A DNA stretch of 47,312 bases from Chloroflexota bacterium (GTDB taxonomy: Bacteria > Chloroflexota > Anaerolineae > J036 > Brachytrichaceae): contig JAJYKL010000024.1 in assembly GCA_021788625.1 (NCBI GenBank), forward strand, positions 1 through 47,312, read 5' to 3'. A program made the translations under genes and the position numbers. The notes below the pieces were generated by a model that saw only the letters and a program-made list of their open reading frames with translations, searched no databases and was not told where the DNA came from. Every line of letters starts with the position of its first letter. Position 1 is the stretch's first letter. Shown here piece after piece: positions 19,299 through 27,690 of this stretch.

Positions 19299-21647
19299 TT
19301 ATTCCTCGTCCAGTATCTGCAGTGCAGCATGATTGAGCCTCTTACGGAAGGCTGTCCAGGCTTCGCGCGCGCGGGGTTCTGTCAGGTCGGGCACGAAGCC
19401 GTAATCCAGATAAAGTTTTATGGCGGCGACACGACCGGTGCTCGTTCCCAACACGGCGCGCTCATGCCATTGCGCCAGCTGGCCCAACGCGTAGCTCAAG
19501 CCCGCACGCATAATGCCGCGGCCCTGATACGCCTTCCGTGTGGCTACCCAGTGGATGCGACCGTAGTCCAGGCCTTTGATGTCGCGCGCGTACCACGCGC
19601 TGATGGTGCCCACGGCGGTGCCGTCGGATGCCGTGATGATGAAGCAGCGTCTCTCGATAGCTGCCGGATCGTCGCCGAACTCCTTTTCGAACAGACCGTT
19701 TTCGATTTTCATGAAGGGCTCGGCGTCGCGCCAGATGTCTTCCCACAGGCCGCCCTCATTGCGCCGCAGGGGGCGCACAGCATAGCCAGCGGGAAATGGC
19801 ACGACGGGGATGTTACGCAGGTGGGGACGGATCATCTGCACCGGCCAGTTCTCCAGCGGGTCCTCGGGCTGGCTTGGGCGAGGTGCGTGAAAGATGGCAC
19901 GCACGGTCTCGACCGCCCGCTTGGGTCGCCGGTCGCGCGTGACGATGCCAAAGGGGCTGCAGGTCATGCTGTTGATGAACGGTTCCTCGGGCCAGGGATG
20001 ATCGGCGTAGCACCAGATTGTTTTGCCGCACACGTAAGGCTTGTTCAATGCAGCCACCTCGGCCTCCAGCTGGCGCACCTGCATGTCCTCACCCAAGGCG
20101 TTGTCAAACACGCCGTACAGAGCGGGGTAACCAAACTCGGTGATGAGCATTGGCCGGTCCGGGTGGGCGGCGTGCAGCGCCTCAAGGTGCTCGTTCCACC
20201 AGCGTGTTGATTCGTCCAGGTTGTATCCTGGATTCGACTGCCACCCCCGCCCACTCCAGGTGGGGTAGGCATTCAGGCACAAAACATCATCCTGCTCGAA
20301 GTGTGGCGTGTTGGGCCAGTGGTCCGATACGTGTGCAGCCAGGCGGGCAGGGTCCAGCCGGTGCGCGTGCTCCACCAGCGTGGCATTGCCCGCGGCGACC
20401 TCGGCCTGCTGCTCATGCGTCTCGTTGCTCACACTCCAGATGATGATCGATGGATGGTTGGCGTCGCGCGAGATCATCTCACCAAGCATGGTTTGCGCGG
20501 CTGCCAGCTTGACTTCGGCCGGCGATCCGCCTTCCGCCTCACCGTTCCACCAGTAGAGCGGGATCTCACCCATCACCAGCAATCCGAGCCGATCGCACAG
20601 GTCCAGCTCTGAGGGGTGATGTGGGTAGTGACACAGCCGCACGAAGTTAGCCCCCAGTTGCTTCATGTGTCGCAGGTCGCGTTCCACTTGTTGAAGGTCG
20701 GGTATGGGCCCTATGCGTGGTGAGTCCTCGTGCCGATTAAAGCCTTGCAGGTGGATCGGCTGACCGTTTAAAAGCAGTTGCGCCCCATGCCGCTCGATGG
20801 TGCGAAAGCCAGTGAAGATCTGCACTTCGTCGCTCTGAATGGAGATCCCGGCGCGATAGAGCGCCGGATGTTCGGGTGACCAGGGAGTGATGCTTCCTGC
20901 GCATCCGTGTAGCTCAAACGTTTGCCCGCCCAGTGCGGGTACGATTTTGCCTTCCGAGCGGACCACAGTGAACGCCTGCCCACCTTCTCCAAGCAGGGTG
21001 AAGACAGGGCTGACTTCACTTGCCTCACGCGTGTCGTTACGGACTACCAACCGCGCATCGAACGAGCCGTCCGCCCTGGCGATGATGACAGGTGACTCGA
21101 TGCGCACCAACGGGCGGCAGTCCAGCGCCACTTCGCGCAAGATGCCTCCATAGGGACGCCAACCGCGCTCCATGCCCGGCAGCTCGCCGTGACGGCGTGT
21201 GTTATCGGCGCGCACAACGATCAGGTTGTGACCGGGTTGCAGCAGATCGGTTACTGGCAGCTCAAAGCGTACGAAGCCGCCATGGTGCTCACCCGCCAAC
21301 TGGCCGTTCACCCACACCTTCGCGTTGTAATTCACGCCTTCGAAACGCAGCACCACATGCTGGTGCATCCACTCGGGCAGCATGTCGAGTGTGCGCCGGA
21401 ACCAGCCCATGCCCTCGTAAGCAGCGAGTTGGGGCAGGCAGTCGTCGAACGTACAGGGCACATTCACTTCACGCCAGCGGCGCGTATCCAACCCGGCCGC
21501 TGGGTAGCCCATCTTTTCGCCATCGTCAAAGGCGTCGGGCGCGAAACGCCACAGACCCGTCAGGTCCAGCGTGCCGCGCAGCGCTGAGCCAGGCACGGCC
21601 AGTCTGGCTGAGTTCGCTGGCTGGGTCCAGCCACTTTGATCCGTCAT
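19299..21647 (-). CDS. GH2 glycoside hydrolase fused to a C-terminal GNAT acetyltransferase
   Basis: 782 residues with two enzyme units in one frame. Residues 1-600 are a compact GH2 enzyme: N-terminal jelly roll (LTGLWRFAPD, KVWVNGQLAG), an immunoglobulin-like domain, and a TIM barrel with RHEDSPRIG, acid/base Glu409 in WSVSNETH and nucleophile Glu504 in LITEFGYP, as in beta-glucuronidase/beta-galactosidase types. From about residue 617 a GNAT fold follows: YAVRPLRRNEG, a beta segment GTAVGTISAWYARD, the acetyl-CoA loop YQGRGIMRAG near residue 707, and AAIKLYLDYGFVPDL. No stop or start signal separates them. There is no signal peptide. GAGGAGA precedes ATG 21647. It is divergent from the acetylesterase at 21825. 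What the GNAT half acetylates is unknown; a sugar amine is a guess. Confidence 0.85.
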   Translation of the reverse strand: MTDQSGWTQPANSARLAVPGSALRGTLDLTGLWRFAPDAFDDGEKMGYPAAGLDTRRWREVNVPCTFDDCLPQLAAYEGMGWFRRTLDMLPEWMHQHVVLRFEGVNYNAKVWVNGQLAGEHHGGFVRFELPVTDLLQPGHNLIVVRADNTRRHGELPGMERGWRPYGGILREVALDCRPLVRIESPVIIARADGSFDARLVVRNDTREASEVSPVFTLLGEGGQAFTVVRSEGKIVPALGGQTFELHGCAGSITPWSPEHPALYRAGISIQSDEVQIFTGFRTIERHGAQLLLNGQPIHLQGFNRHEDSPRIGPIPDLQQVERDLRHMKQLGANFVRLCHYPHHPSELDLCDRLGLLVMGEIPLYWWNGEAEGGSPAEVKLAAAQTMLGEMISRDANHPSIIIWSVSNETHEQQAEVAAGNATLVEHAHRLDPARLAAHVSDHWPNTPHFEQDDVLCLNAYPTWSGRGWQSNPGYNLDESTRWWNEHLEALHAAHPDRPMLITEFGYPALYGVFDNALGEDMQVRQLEAEVAALNKPYVCGKTIWCYADHPWPEEPFINSMTCSPFGIVTRDRRPKRAVETVRAIFHAPRPSQPEDPLENWPVQMIRPHLRNIPVVPFPAGYAVRPLRRNEGGLWEDIWRDAEPFMKIENGLFEKEFGDDPAAIERRCFIITASDGTAVGTISAWYARDIKGLDYGRIHWVATRKAYQGRGIMRAGLSYALGQLAQWHERAVLGTSTGRVAAIKLYLDYGFVPDLTEPRAREAWTAFRKRLNHAALQILDEE

Positions 21648-21670
21648 GGTTCTCCTCAGGATATTTCACG

Positions 21671-21748
21671 GCGCAGTGCGTGCGCCCTGCATACGCAGTG
21701 CGTGTGCTATATACGCAGAGCGTGTGCGGTGCATGCACACTGCGTGTA
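21671..21748. promoter_or_regulatory. Array of short palindromes (candidate operators) between divergent GH2-GNAT and acetylesterase genes
   Basis: Three direct copies, GCGCAGTGCGTGCGC (21671-21685), ACGCAGTGCGTGTGC (21693-21707) and ACGCAGAGCGTGTGC (21713-21727), start 22 and 20 bp apart, about two helical turns. The core ACGCANTGCGT is itself palindromic. A fourth, inverted version lies at 21735-21748, and GTGTGC/GCACAC form an inverted repeat around 21722-21740. Regular spacing in a divergent promoter region suggests cooperative regulator binding; no regulator gene is adjacent. Confidence 0.5.
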
Positions 21749-21789
21749 CGGAATGAAAGAAGTTATAGCCGAAGTTGACCAATCGGCGT

Positions 21790-21817
21790 TTGACGTTTCG
21801 CTGACCTGCGACATACT
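21790..21817 (+). promoter_or_regulatory. Promoter of the acetylesterase gene, probably leaderless
   Basis: -35 TTGACG (21790-21795), 16-bp spacer, -10 CATACT (21812-21817). Only seven bases separate the -10 from ATG 21825, so the transcript would begin at or next to the start codon. Confidence 0.45.
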
Positions 21818-21824
21818 TCACTGC

Positions 21825-23003
21825 ATGATTAACTCCAGTGTAAACAACGGCAAGTCATTACCCGCAGGAGCGGACGTGTGGGTGCTGGCGGGACAGTCGA
21901 ACATGGAGGGTGCTGGCTGGCTGGCCGGAGCACTCGAGCCTGACTCGCGTGTGTGGGCGCTTTCGAGCGCCGGAGCCTGGGACGTTGCCCGCGACCCGCT
22001 GCACCGCTTTTGGGAAAGCTTCACGCCAGTGCACCAGGATCTGCTGCGCGCCGGGTTGACCGAGGCAGATAAGCAGGTGAGTGATGAGGAATGGGCGCGC
22101 CGCGAGCGCCAGACGCGCAAGCAGGGAGCAGGGTTGGGCATCGCCTTCGGTAAGGCGATGGCGGGTGCCACTGGTCGCCCCATAGGCCTGATCGCTGCTG
22201 CGCACGGCGGCACCAGCCTGGACCAGTGGAGCCCCAAGCTTAAGTACCGGGGAGGGCACAGCCTGTACGGCGCGATGCTGGAGCGCATCCAGCGCGCAGG
22301 AGGCAACTTGCGCGGCATCCTGTGGTACCAGGGCGAGTCGGATACACTGACAATTGACCTGGCGCGCAGCTACGCGCAACGTTTTGACGATTGGATTGCT
22401 GCTGCGCGGGCTGACACAGGACTGCCCGATCTGGCCGTCATCGCCGTTCAGATTGGCCGCGTGATCGAGCCACCCGACCGGCAGGGCTTGTGGATGGGCT
22501 GGGAACTGGTGCGCGAGGCGCTGCGTACACTGCCCTTACGCGTACCCCACACGGCTGTCAGCACTGCTGTGGACCTGCCGCTCGTCGACCTGATCCATGT
22601 CAACACCGAAGGGCTGATCCGTCTGGGCCGTCGCATGGCCAGACTGGCGCTGGCTGGCCAGCAGCGTGGGCCACAAGTGAAGTCCATCGAGCGCTTTACT
22701 TCGCCAGCCGGACTGTGCAATGCCATTCGGGTTCGCTTCGAAGGTGTGACAGGTCACTGGTGCTGCGCCAATAATATACGCGGGTTCGAGGTGCGCGTGT
22801 CCGAGCCACAGGCGCGCATGCCACTTTACGTGGTGAATGCATGGGTCGACATGGCTTCGGGGACGGACGTGATCGTATTGCTCAACCGTGAGCTTGATGC
22901 AGACACGCAACTGGGCTATGGCCTGGGGCTAAACCCGGTCTGCGAACTGGCGGACGAAGACGACACGCCGTTATGCGCGTTTCTCCCAGTGCCGGTGACC
23001 TGA
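21825..23003 (+). CDS. SGNH/SASA-domain carbohydrate acetylesterase (sialate O-acetylesterase-like)
   Basis: 392 residues from ATG 21825. The SASA signature is clear: VWVLAGQSNMEG with the nucleophile Ser25, GGTSLDQW, GILWYQGESD, and the C-terminal catalytic pair Asp255/His258 in DLIHVN. Enzymes of this type remove O-acetyl groups from sialic acids or from xylan and other acetylated sugars. No signal peptide, so action on an imported sugar is inferred. Residues after ~290 form a small beta-rich extra domain. The frame stays open upstream to 21636 but would encode a cysteine-rich stretch made from the palindrome array, so I start at 21825, where a promoter sits just upstream. Paired head-to-head with the GH2-GNAT gene. 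Confidence 0.85.
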   Translation: MINSSVNNGKSLPAGADVWVLAGQSNMEGAGWLAGALEPDSRVWALSSAGAWDVARDPLHRFWESFTPVHQDLLRAGLTEADKQVSDEEWARRERQTRKQGAGLGIAFGKAMAGATGRPIGLIAAAHGGTSLDQWSPKLKYRGGHSLYGAMLERIQRAGGNLRGILWYQGESDTLTIDLARSYAQRFDDWIAAARADTGLPDLAVIAVQIGRVIEPPDRQGLWMGWELVREALRTLPLRVPHTAVSTAVDLPLVDLIHVNTEGLIRLGRRMARLALAGQQRGPQVKSIERFTSPAGLCNAIRVRFEGVTGHWCCANNIRGFEVRVSEPQARMPLYVVNAWVDMASGTDVIVLLNRELDADTQLGYGLGLNPVCELADEDDTPLCAFLPVPVT

Positions 23004-23030
23004 TTTAGAACCTACCCCGATAGGCGCCCA

Positions 23031-23063
23031 GATGTCTGACTTCTCCGAGAAGTCAGACATCTA
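23031..23063. repeat. Perfect 15-bp palindrome with 3-base loop
   Basis: Arm AGATGTCTGACTTCT (23031-23045), loop CCG, and its exact reverse complement (23049-23063), 27 bp after the acetylesterase stop. No T run follows on either strand, so it is more likely a dispersed palindromic repeat or an mRNA 3'-end stabiliser than an intrinsic terminator. The remainder of the 194-bp gap to the next gene holds nothing else recognised. Confidence 0.7.
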
Positions 23064-23197
23064 CTGGGGATGGACGTGCCGTGTGGCAACCACGACACCT
23101 GGTACGTGGAGACGGGAAATGCCAAGTGGTGAGTTATTGAGAGGGACTCGCCAAACCAACGATCATATCGTGGTAACCTAAGGTTAAGGAGGACGCT

Positions 23198-24055
23198 ATG
23201 GATACAGCGAGCGTGGTAAATGCCTTCAAGGCGGCTGGGTTGTCTCGCATCGCGCGTAACGTTGAGCGCCTCGCCCTGCCCTCGGTTCGCATCGTGGCGA
23301 GCGTGACAGACGAATCCGCGGTCCCACCAGGCAACTCAAAACTGGGCGGCCTGCCCGATCTACCCTCCGGCACTGCCTGGCCGGAGTGCAAAGGCATGCC
23401 GATGTCATTCATTGCTCAGATACGCCTGAGTGATCTGCGCCAGCTCGACCCGGCCAATGTACTACCGTCGACCGGTCTGCTCTCCTTTTTCTACGACGCC
23501 GCCCAGGAGACCTACGGAGATAACCCCACCGATCGCGGCGGGTGGCAGGTGCTTTATCACGACGGCGCAGCCGGACCGGCACCTCTGCAGCGTCTGCCTG
23601 CACCTGGCACCCTCCCTGTCGCAGCACGCTTCAAGGCGTGCAGTCTGTCCTTCACGAGCGAATGGACGCTGCCAGTGGACCCCACTATCGATACCTCTGA
23701 TTTGAAGTGGACGGACGACGAGCAGTCCCGTTACGATGAGCTTTATGGCAGCTTCCCAACCCCTGCAGACCGCACAGCCATCCATCACCGGCTACTCGGC
23801 CACCCCAATACACTGCAGGATGATATGCGCTCGCAGTGCCAACTGGTGTCGCACGGCGTGACCGACTCTGCCGACCCCACCGCAGCCGCGCTGTTGCCGG
23901 GTTCGTCAGATTGGTGCCTGCTTCTGCAGGTGGATTCGGACGAGCATGCTGGCATGCGCTGGGCTAACAATGGTATGTTGTATTTCTGGATCCAGCGTAG
24001 AGAACTGGCTGCGCACCACTTTGACGGGTTATGGGTCATACTGCAATCAGAATAA
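23198..24055 (+). CDS. YwqG-like protein (DUF1963)
   Basis: 285 residues. The pattern SKLGGLPDLPSGTAWPECKG...MSFIAQIRLSDL near residues 47-80, then GLLSFFYD and the C-terminal WCLLLQVDSDE...WANNGMLYFWIQRRELA, is typical of the DUF1963/YwqG family, whose biochemical role is unknown. It is a soluble protein without signal peptide. TAAGGAGGA at a good distance makes the ATG at 23198 secure. The lipoprotein gene follows 16 bp after the stop, suggesting one transcript. Confidence 0.85.
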   Translation: MDTASVVNAFKAAGLSRIARNVERLALPSVRIVASVTDESAVPPGNSKLGGLPDLPSGTAWPECKGMPMSFIAQIRLSDLRQLDPANVLPSTGLLSFFYDAAQETYGDNPTDRGGWQVLYHDGAAGPAPLQRLPAPGTLPVAARFKACSLSFTSEWTLPVDPTIDTSDLKWTDDEQSRYDELYGSFPTPADRTAIHHRLLGHPNTLQDDMRSQCQLVSHGVTDSADPTAAALLPGSSDWCLLLQVDSDEHAGMRWANNGMLYFWIQRRELAAHHFDGLWVILQSE

Positions 24056-24071
24056 ATCACGGGTGAACGCC

Positions 24072-24635
24072 ATGAAAAGGTTTGTTTCTCACGCGTTGTT
24101 GGCCGCCATCCTGCTCTTCATCAGCGGGTGCACCATCGTCGTGCCCAACTCCAGCTCCAGCTCCGGCGCCCCATCAGGCTCTTCCAGTTCCGTTACAGGG
24201 AAGCCTAACTGGGGCGTACAGACTAAAACATCGGGTTGCGCTGCGTCAGGTGGGCTGCAAGATAAGGCTTGCACTCCCGGCGATATTCTGTCCAATGCGA
24301 CCAAGAACGAAATCTGCCAGCCTGGCTACTCGCGGAACGTGCGCAACGTGCCCACCAGCGAGAAGAACAAGGTTTATGCCGAATACGGCATCACCCATCA
24401 CTCGGCCGGCGAGTACGAAGTGGACCACCTGGTCAGTCTGGAGCTGGGCGGGTCCAACAACATCTCCAACCTGTGGCCGGAGGCGGCCAGCCCCAAACCA
24501 GGCTTCCACGAGAAAGATAAGGTGGAAAACTGGATGCACGATCAAGTATGCAGTGGCGCGATTTCGCTACAGGACGCGCAGGTGCAAATCGCGACGGATT
24601 GGCTATCGGTATACCAGCGGATGCCATCGAAGTAA
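24072..24635 (+). CDS. Lipoprotein with HNH-type nuclease motif
   Basis: 187 residues from ATG 24072. The N-terminus is a lipoprotein signal, MKRFVSHALLAAILLFISGC, with lipobox Cys20, followed by a Ser/Gly-rich linker (about 26-45). The globular part ends in YEVDHLVSLELGGSNNISNL followed by WPEA, the DH...GGxN...NLWP pattern of a group of HNH-like endonucleases, then a helical tail. So it appears to be an exported, membrane-anchored nuclease-like protein, perhaps for DNA scavenging or defence; activity is inferred from the motif only. No immunity gene is evident unless the co-transcribed YwqG-like gene plays that part, which I cannot show. Confidence 0.75.
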   Translation: MKRFVSHALLAAILLFISGCTIVVPNSSSSSGAPSGSSSSVTGKPNWGVQTKTSGCAASGGLQDKACTPGDILSNATKNEICQPGYSRNVRNVPTSEKNKVYAEYGITHHSAGEYEVDHLVSLELGGSNNISNLWPEAASPKPGFHEKDKVENWMHDQVCSGAISLQDAQVQIATDWLSVYQRMPSK

Positions 24636-24673
24636 TGCTCAATTTCGGGTTGTATCTTGTTTGAAAACCCAAC

Positions 24674-25186
24674 ATGAATCCATTTGATCCCACCAGCGCC
24701 GTTCTGGCTGCCAGGCTACAAGCCTGGTGCGTCTGCCTGCTCAGCATACTGGTTGATGCCTACCAGCTAGGTGCTGTGATTGGCAAAGGTGCCAGTGTGC
24801 AAGTGGGCGGGGACACTTTGCAGCCCGATGTCATGTTTATCCCAGCTGAAGATCACCAGATCGTGGCTGCCGACGTGGTGCGCGGTGCGCCGCAACTGGC
24901 TATCGACCTGATCCCCAGCCGCATGCCTGAAGCCGAGCGAGCTTCTCTGAGAGCACGTTATGCCACGATACACGTGTTGGAGTACTGGCAGGTGGAGGTA
25001 GATCGAGCCAGGCCAGCTTTCTACCAGGCCAGCGCCAGTTGGACATACGATCTGATCCCACCTGACAAAGCCGGCGTGCACTTCTCGATTGCCCTGGTTG
25101 AGCTTTCCTTCCCTGTCCAGTGGTTCCAGCGCCAGCCGGATTTGTTCACCATGATGTCGTACTGGGACCTCATCTCGGATCGCTAG
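24674..25186 (+). CDS. Uma2-family (DUF820) nuclease-like protein, degenerate
   Basis: 170 residues with the Uma2 layout of a PD-(D/E)xK fold: LQPDVMFIP, PQLAIDLIPSRM, then RARYATIHVLEYWQVEVD. Typical members have E-V-x-S at the second site and a KR/Y-A-x-x-G-V segment; here the second acidic residue is Asp, the basic residue is Arg and the glycine is missing, so catalysis is doubtful. These genes are numerous in Chloroflexota and cyanobacteria, with unknown function. It lies 38 bp after the lipoprotein gene and directly upstream of the groESL control region. No clear ribosome-binding site. Confidence 0.7.
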   Translation: MNPFDPTSAVLAARLQAWCVCLLSILVDAYQLGAVIGKGASVQVGGDTLQPDVMFIPAEDHQIVAADVVRGAPQLAIDLIPSRMPEAERASLRARYATIHVLEYWQVEVDRARPAFYQASASWTYDLIPPDKAGVHFSIALVELSFPVQWFQRQPDLFTMMSYWDLISDR

Positions 25187-25220
25187 TTGGCACTCTCCTA
25201 ATGAGTTTGCTAAAAACCTC

Positions 25221-25249
25221 TTGACAACCCCGCATGCGAGTGCTATCAT
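25221..25249 (+). promoter_or_regulatory. groESL promoter
   Basis: Consensus -35 TTGACA (25221-25226), 17-bp spacer, -10 TATCAT (25244-25249). The start is predicted near 25256, placing the CIRCE element at about +5 to +30. The spacer also contains GAGTGCTA (25238-25245), an extra half-site in the orientation of the right CIRCE arm. Confidence 0.8.
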
Positions 25250-25259
25250 CTATTTGTCG

Positions 25260-25285
25260 TTAGCACTCTCGATCTAGAGTGCTAA
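25260..25285 (+). promoter_or_regulatory. CIRCE element (HrcA operator) with 8-bp spacer
   Basis: TTAGCACTC (25260-25268), eight bases, GAGTGCTAA (25277-25285). Both arms match the consensus exactly, but the usual spacer is nine bases. It is the operator of the heat-shock repressor HrcA, whose gene is not in this window. A degenerate second copy (TTGGCACTC at 25187, GAGTTTGCTAA at 25203) lies upstream of the promoter. Confidence 0.9.
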
Positions 25286-25318
25286 TTTTATGGTTTATAC
25301 TCCATTCACAACCAATTT

Positions 25319-25353
25319 GGCGCATCATTCTGCGCCCGCGCTGTACTCAGCGC
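25319..25353 (+). other. Two adjacent perfect hairpins in the groESL 5' untranslated region
   Basis: GGCGCA/TGCGCC (25319-25324, 25331-25336) with a 6-base loop, then GCGCTG/CAGCGC (25338-25343, 25348-25353) with a 4-base loop. They sit in the ~150-nt leader and may protect the mRNA or affect translation; no known riboswitch fits. Confidence 0.45.
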
Positions 25354-25409
25354 ACCGTGTGTTGCGCATAGCGTAAATCGCGATATCAAATAAACGGAGG
25401 GTTATTGAG

Positions 25410-25745
25410 ATGTCGAAGAAAGCTGATGTAGCGGAAGCCACCGACACGAAGTTACAACTTCGTCCCCTGGCGGATCGCGTTGTTATCGAATCGGTCGAAG
25501 AAGAAGAGCAGACCTTTGCCGGCGGCAAGCTGGTACTCCCCGAAACAGCCAAAGAAAAGCCTCAGAAAGGTGTCATCCTGGCAGTCGGTCCTGGGCGCCT
25601 GGACGAGGAAGGCAAGCGTCAGGCTATGGATGTGAAAGTGGGTGACCAGGTGCTATACGCCAAGTATGCTGGCACAGAAGTCAAAATTGATGGCCGCAAG
25701 CTCCTGATTTTGAAAGAGAGCGATATTTTGGCGGTCGTGGAGTAA
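25410..25745 (+). CDS. groES: Co-chaperonin GroES (Hsp10)
   Basis: 111 residues, slightly longer than the usual ~95 because of a charged N-terminal extension of about 15 residues ([14 protein letters not shown]). The core has [20 protein letters not shown] with the mobile loop [15 protein letters not shown], then [28 protein letters not shown] and ESDILAVVE. It caps the GroEL ring during ATP-driven protein folding in the cytoplasm. GGAGGG before the ATG is a strong ribosome-binding site. Heat-shock control through CIRCE/HrcA follows from the upstream elements. groEL follows after 20 bp. Confidence 0.97.
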   Translation: MSKKADVAEATDTKLQLRPLADRVVIESVEEEEQTFAGGKLVLPETAKEKPQKGVILAVGPGRLDEEGKRQAMDVKVGDQVLYAKYAGTEVKIDGRKLLILKESDILAVVE

Positions 25746-25762
25746 CAATAGGCAGGAGATAA

Positions 25763-27403
<1,641 letters not shown>

Positions 27404-27440
27404 TCCCACTTGCTGCGGCATAAGTTTTGCACGCAGAGAG

Positions 27441-27476
27441 CCTCCTGCCGGACCCTGTCCGGTGGGAGGTTTTTTT
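27441..27476 (+). terminator. Intrinsic terminator of groESL
   Basis: CCTCCTGCCGG pairs with CCGGTGGGAGG (two G-U pairs, 7-base loop), followed by a run of seven T. Confidence 0.85.
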
Positions 27477-27636
27477 ATCGCCGGCTCATGGCTTCCCCGG
27501 CTATTCATAATGTTTTCCGCACCTGGCACCCGACACCTGTGAAAAACCAGGCGCCCGTGCGCAGCCAGGCACCGGCACGGAGGGATAACGCCAATTCACA
27601 GTAGGTTCGATGTAGCCGTGCGTGCAGTGCGAATCA

Positions 27637-27645
27637 TGCTATAAA
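27637..27645 (+). promoter_or_regulatory. Extended -10 promoter of the secreted SH3 protein gene
   Basis: TGC followed by TATAAA (27640-27645) forms an extended -10 without a good -35. The start would be near 27652, ~40 nt before the ATG at 27691, which has a GGAAGGAG ribosome-binding site. Confidence 0.45.
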
Positions 27646-27690
27646 TAAGCGTTCAGATCTTACGCCGAAACAGGAAGGAGTCGTCACACG

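Noticed and set aside
19263..20210. 315-codon open frame on the plus strand
   Set aside because: It is fully antisense to the GH2-GNAT gene, whose motifs are unmistakable.
21636..21824. N-terminal extension of the acetylesterase, rich in Cys and His
   Set aside because: It translates the palindrome array (CALHTQCVCYIRRACAVHAH-like) and overlaps the divergent GH2-GNAT start; a promoter lies just before ATG 21825.
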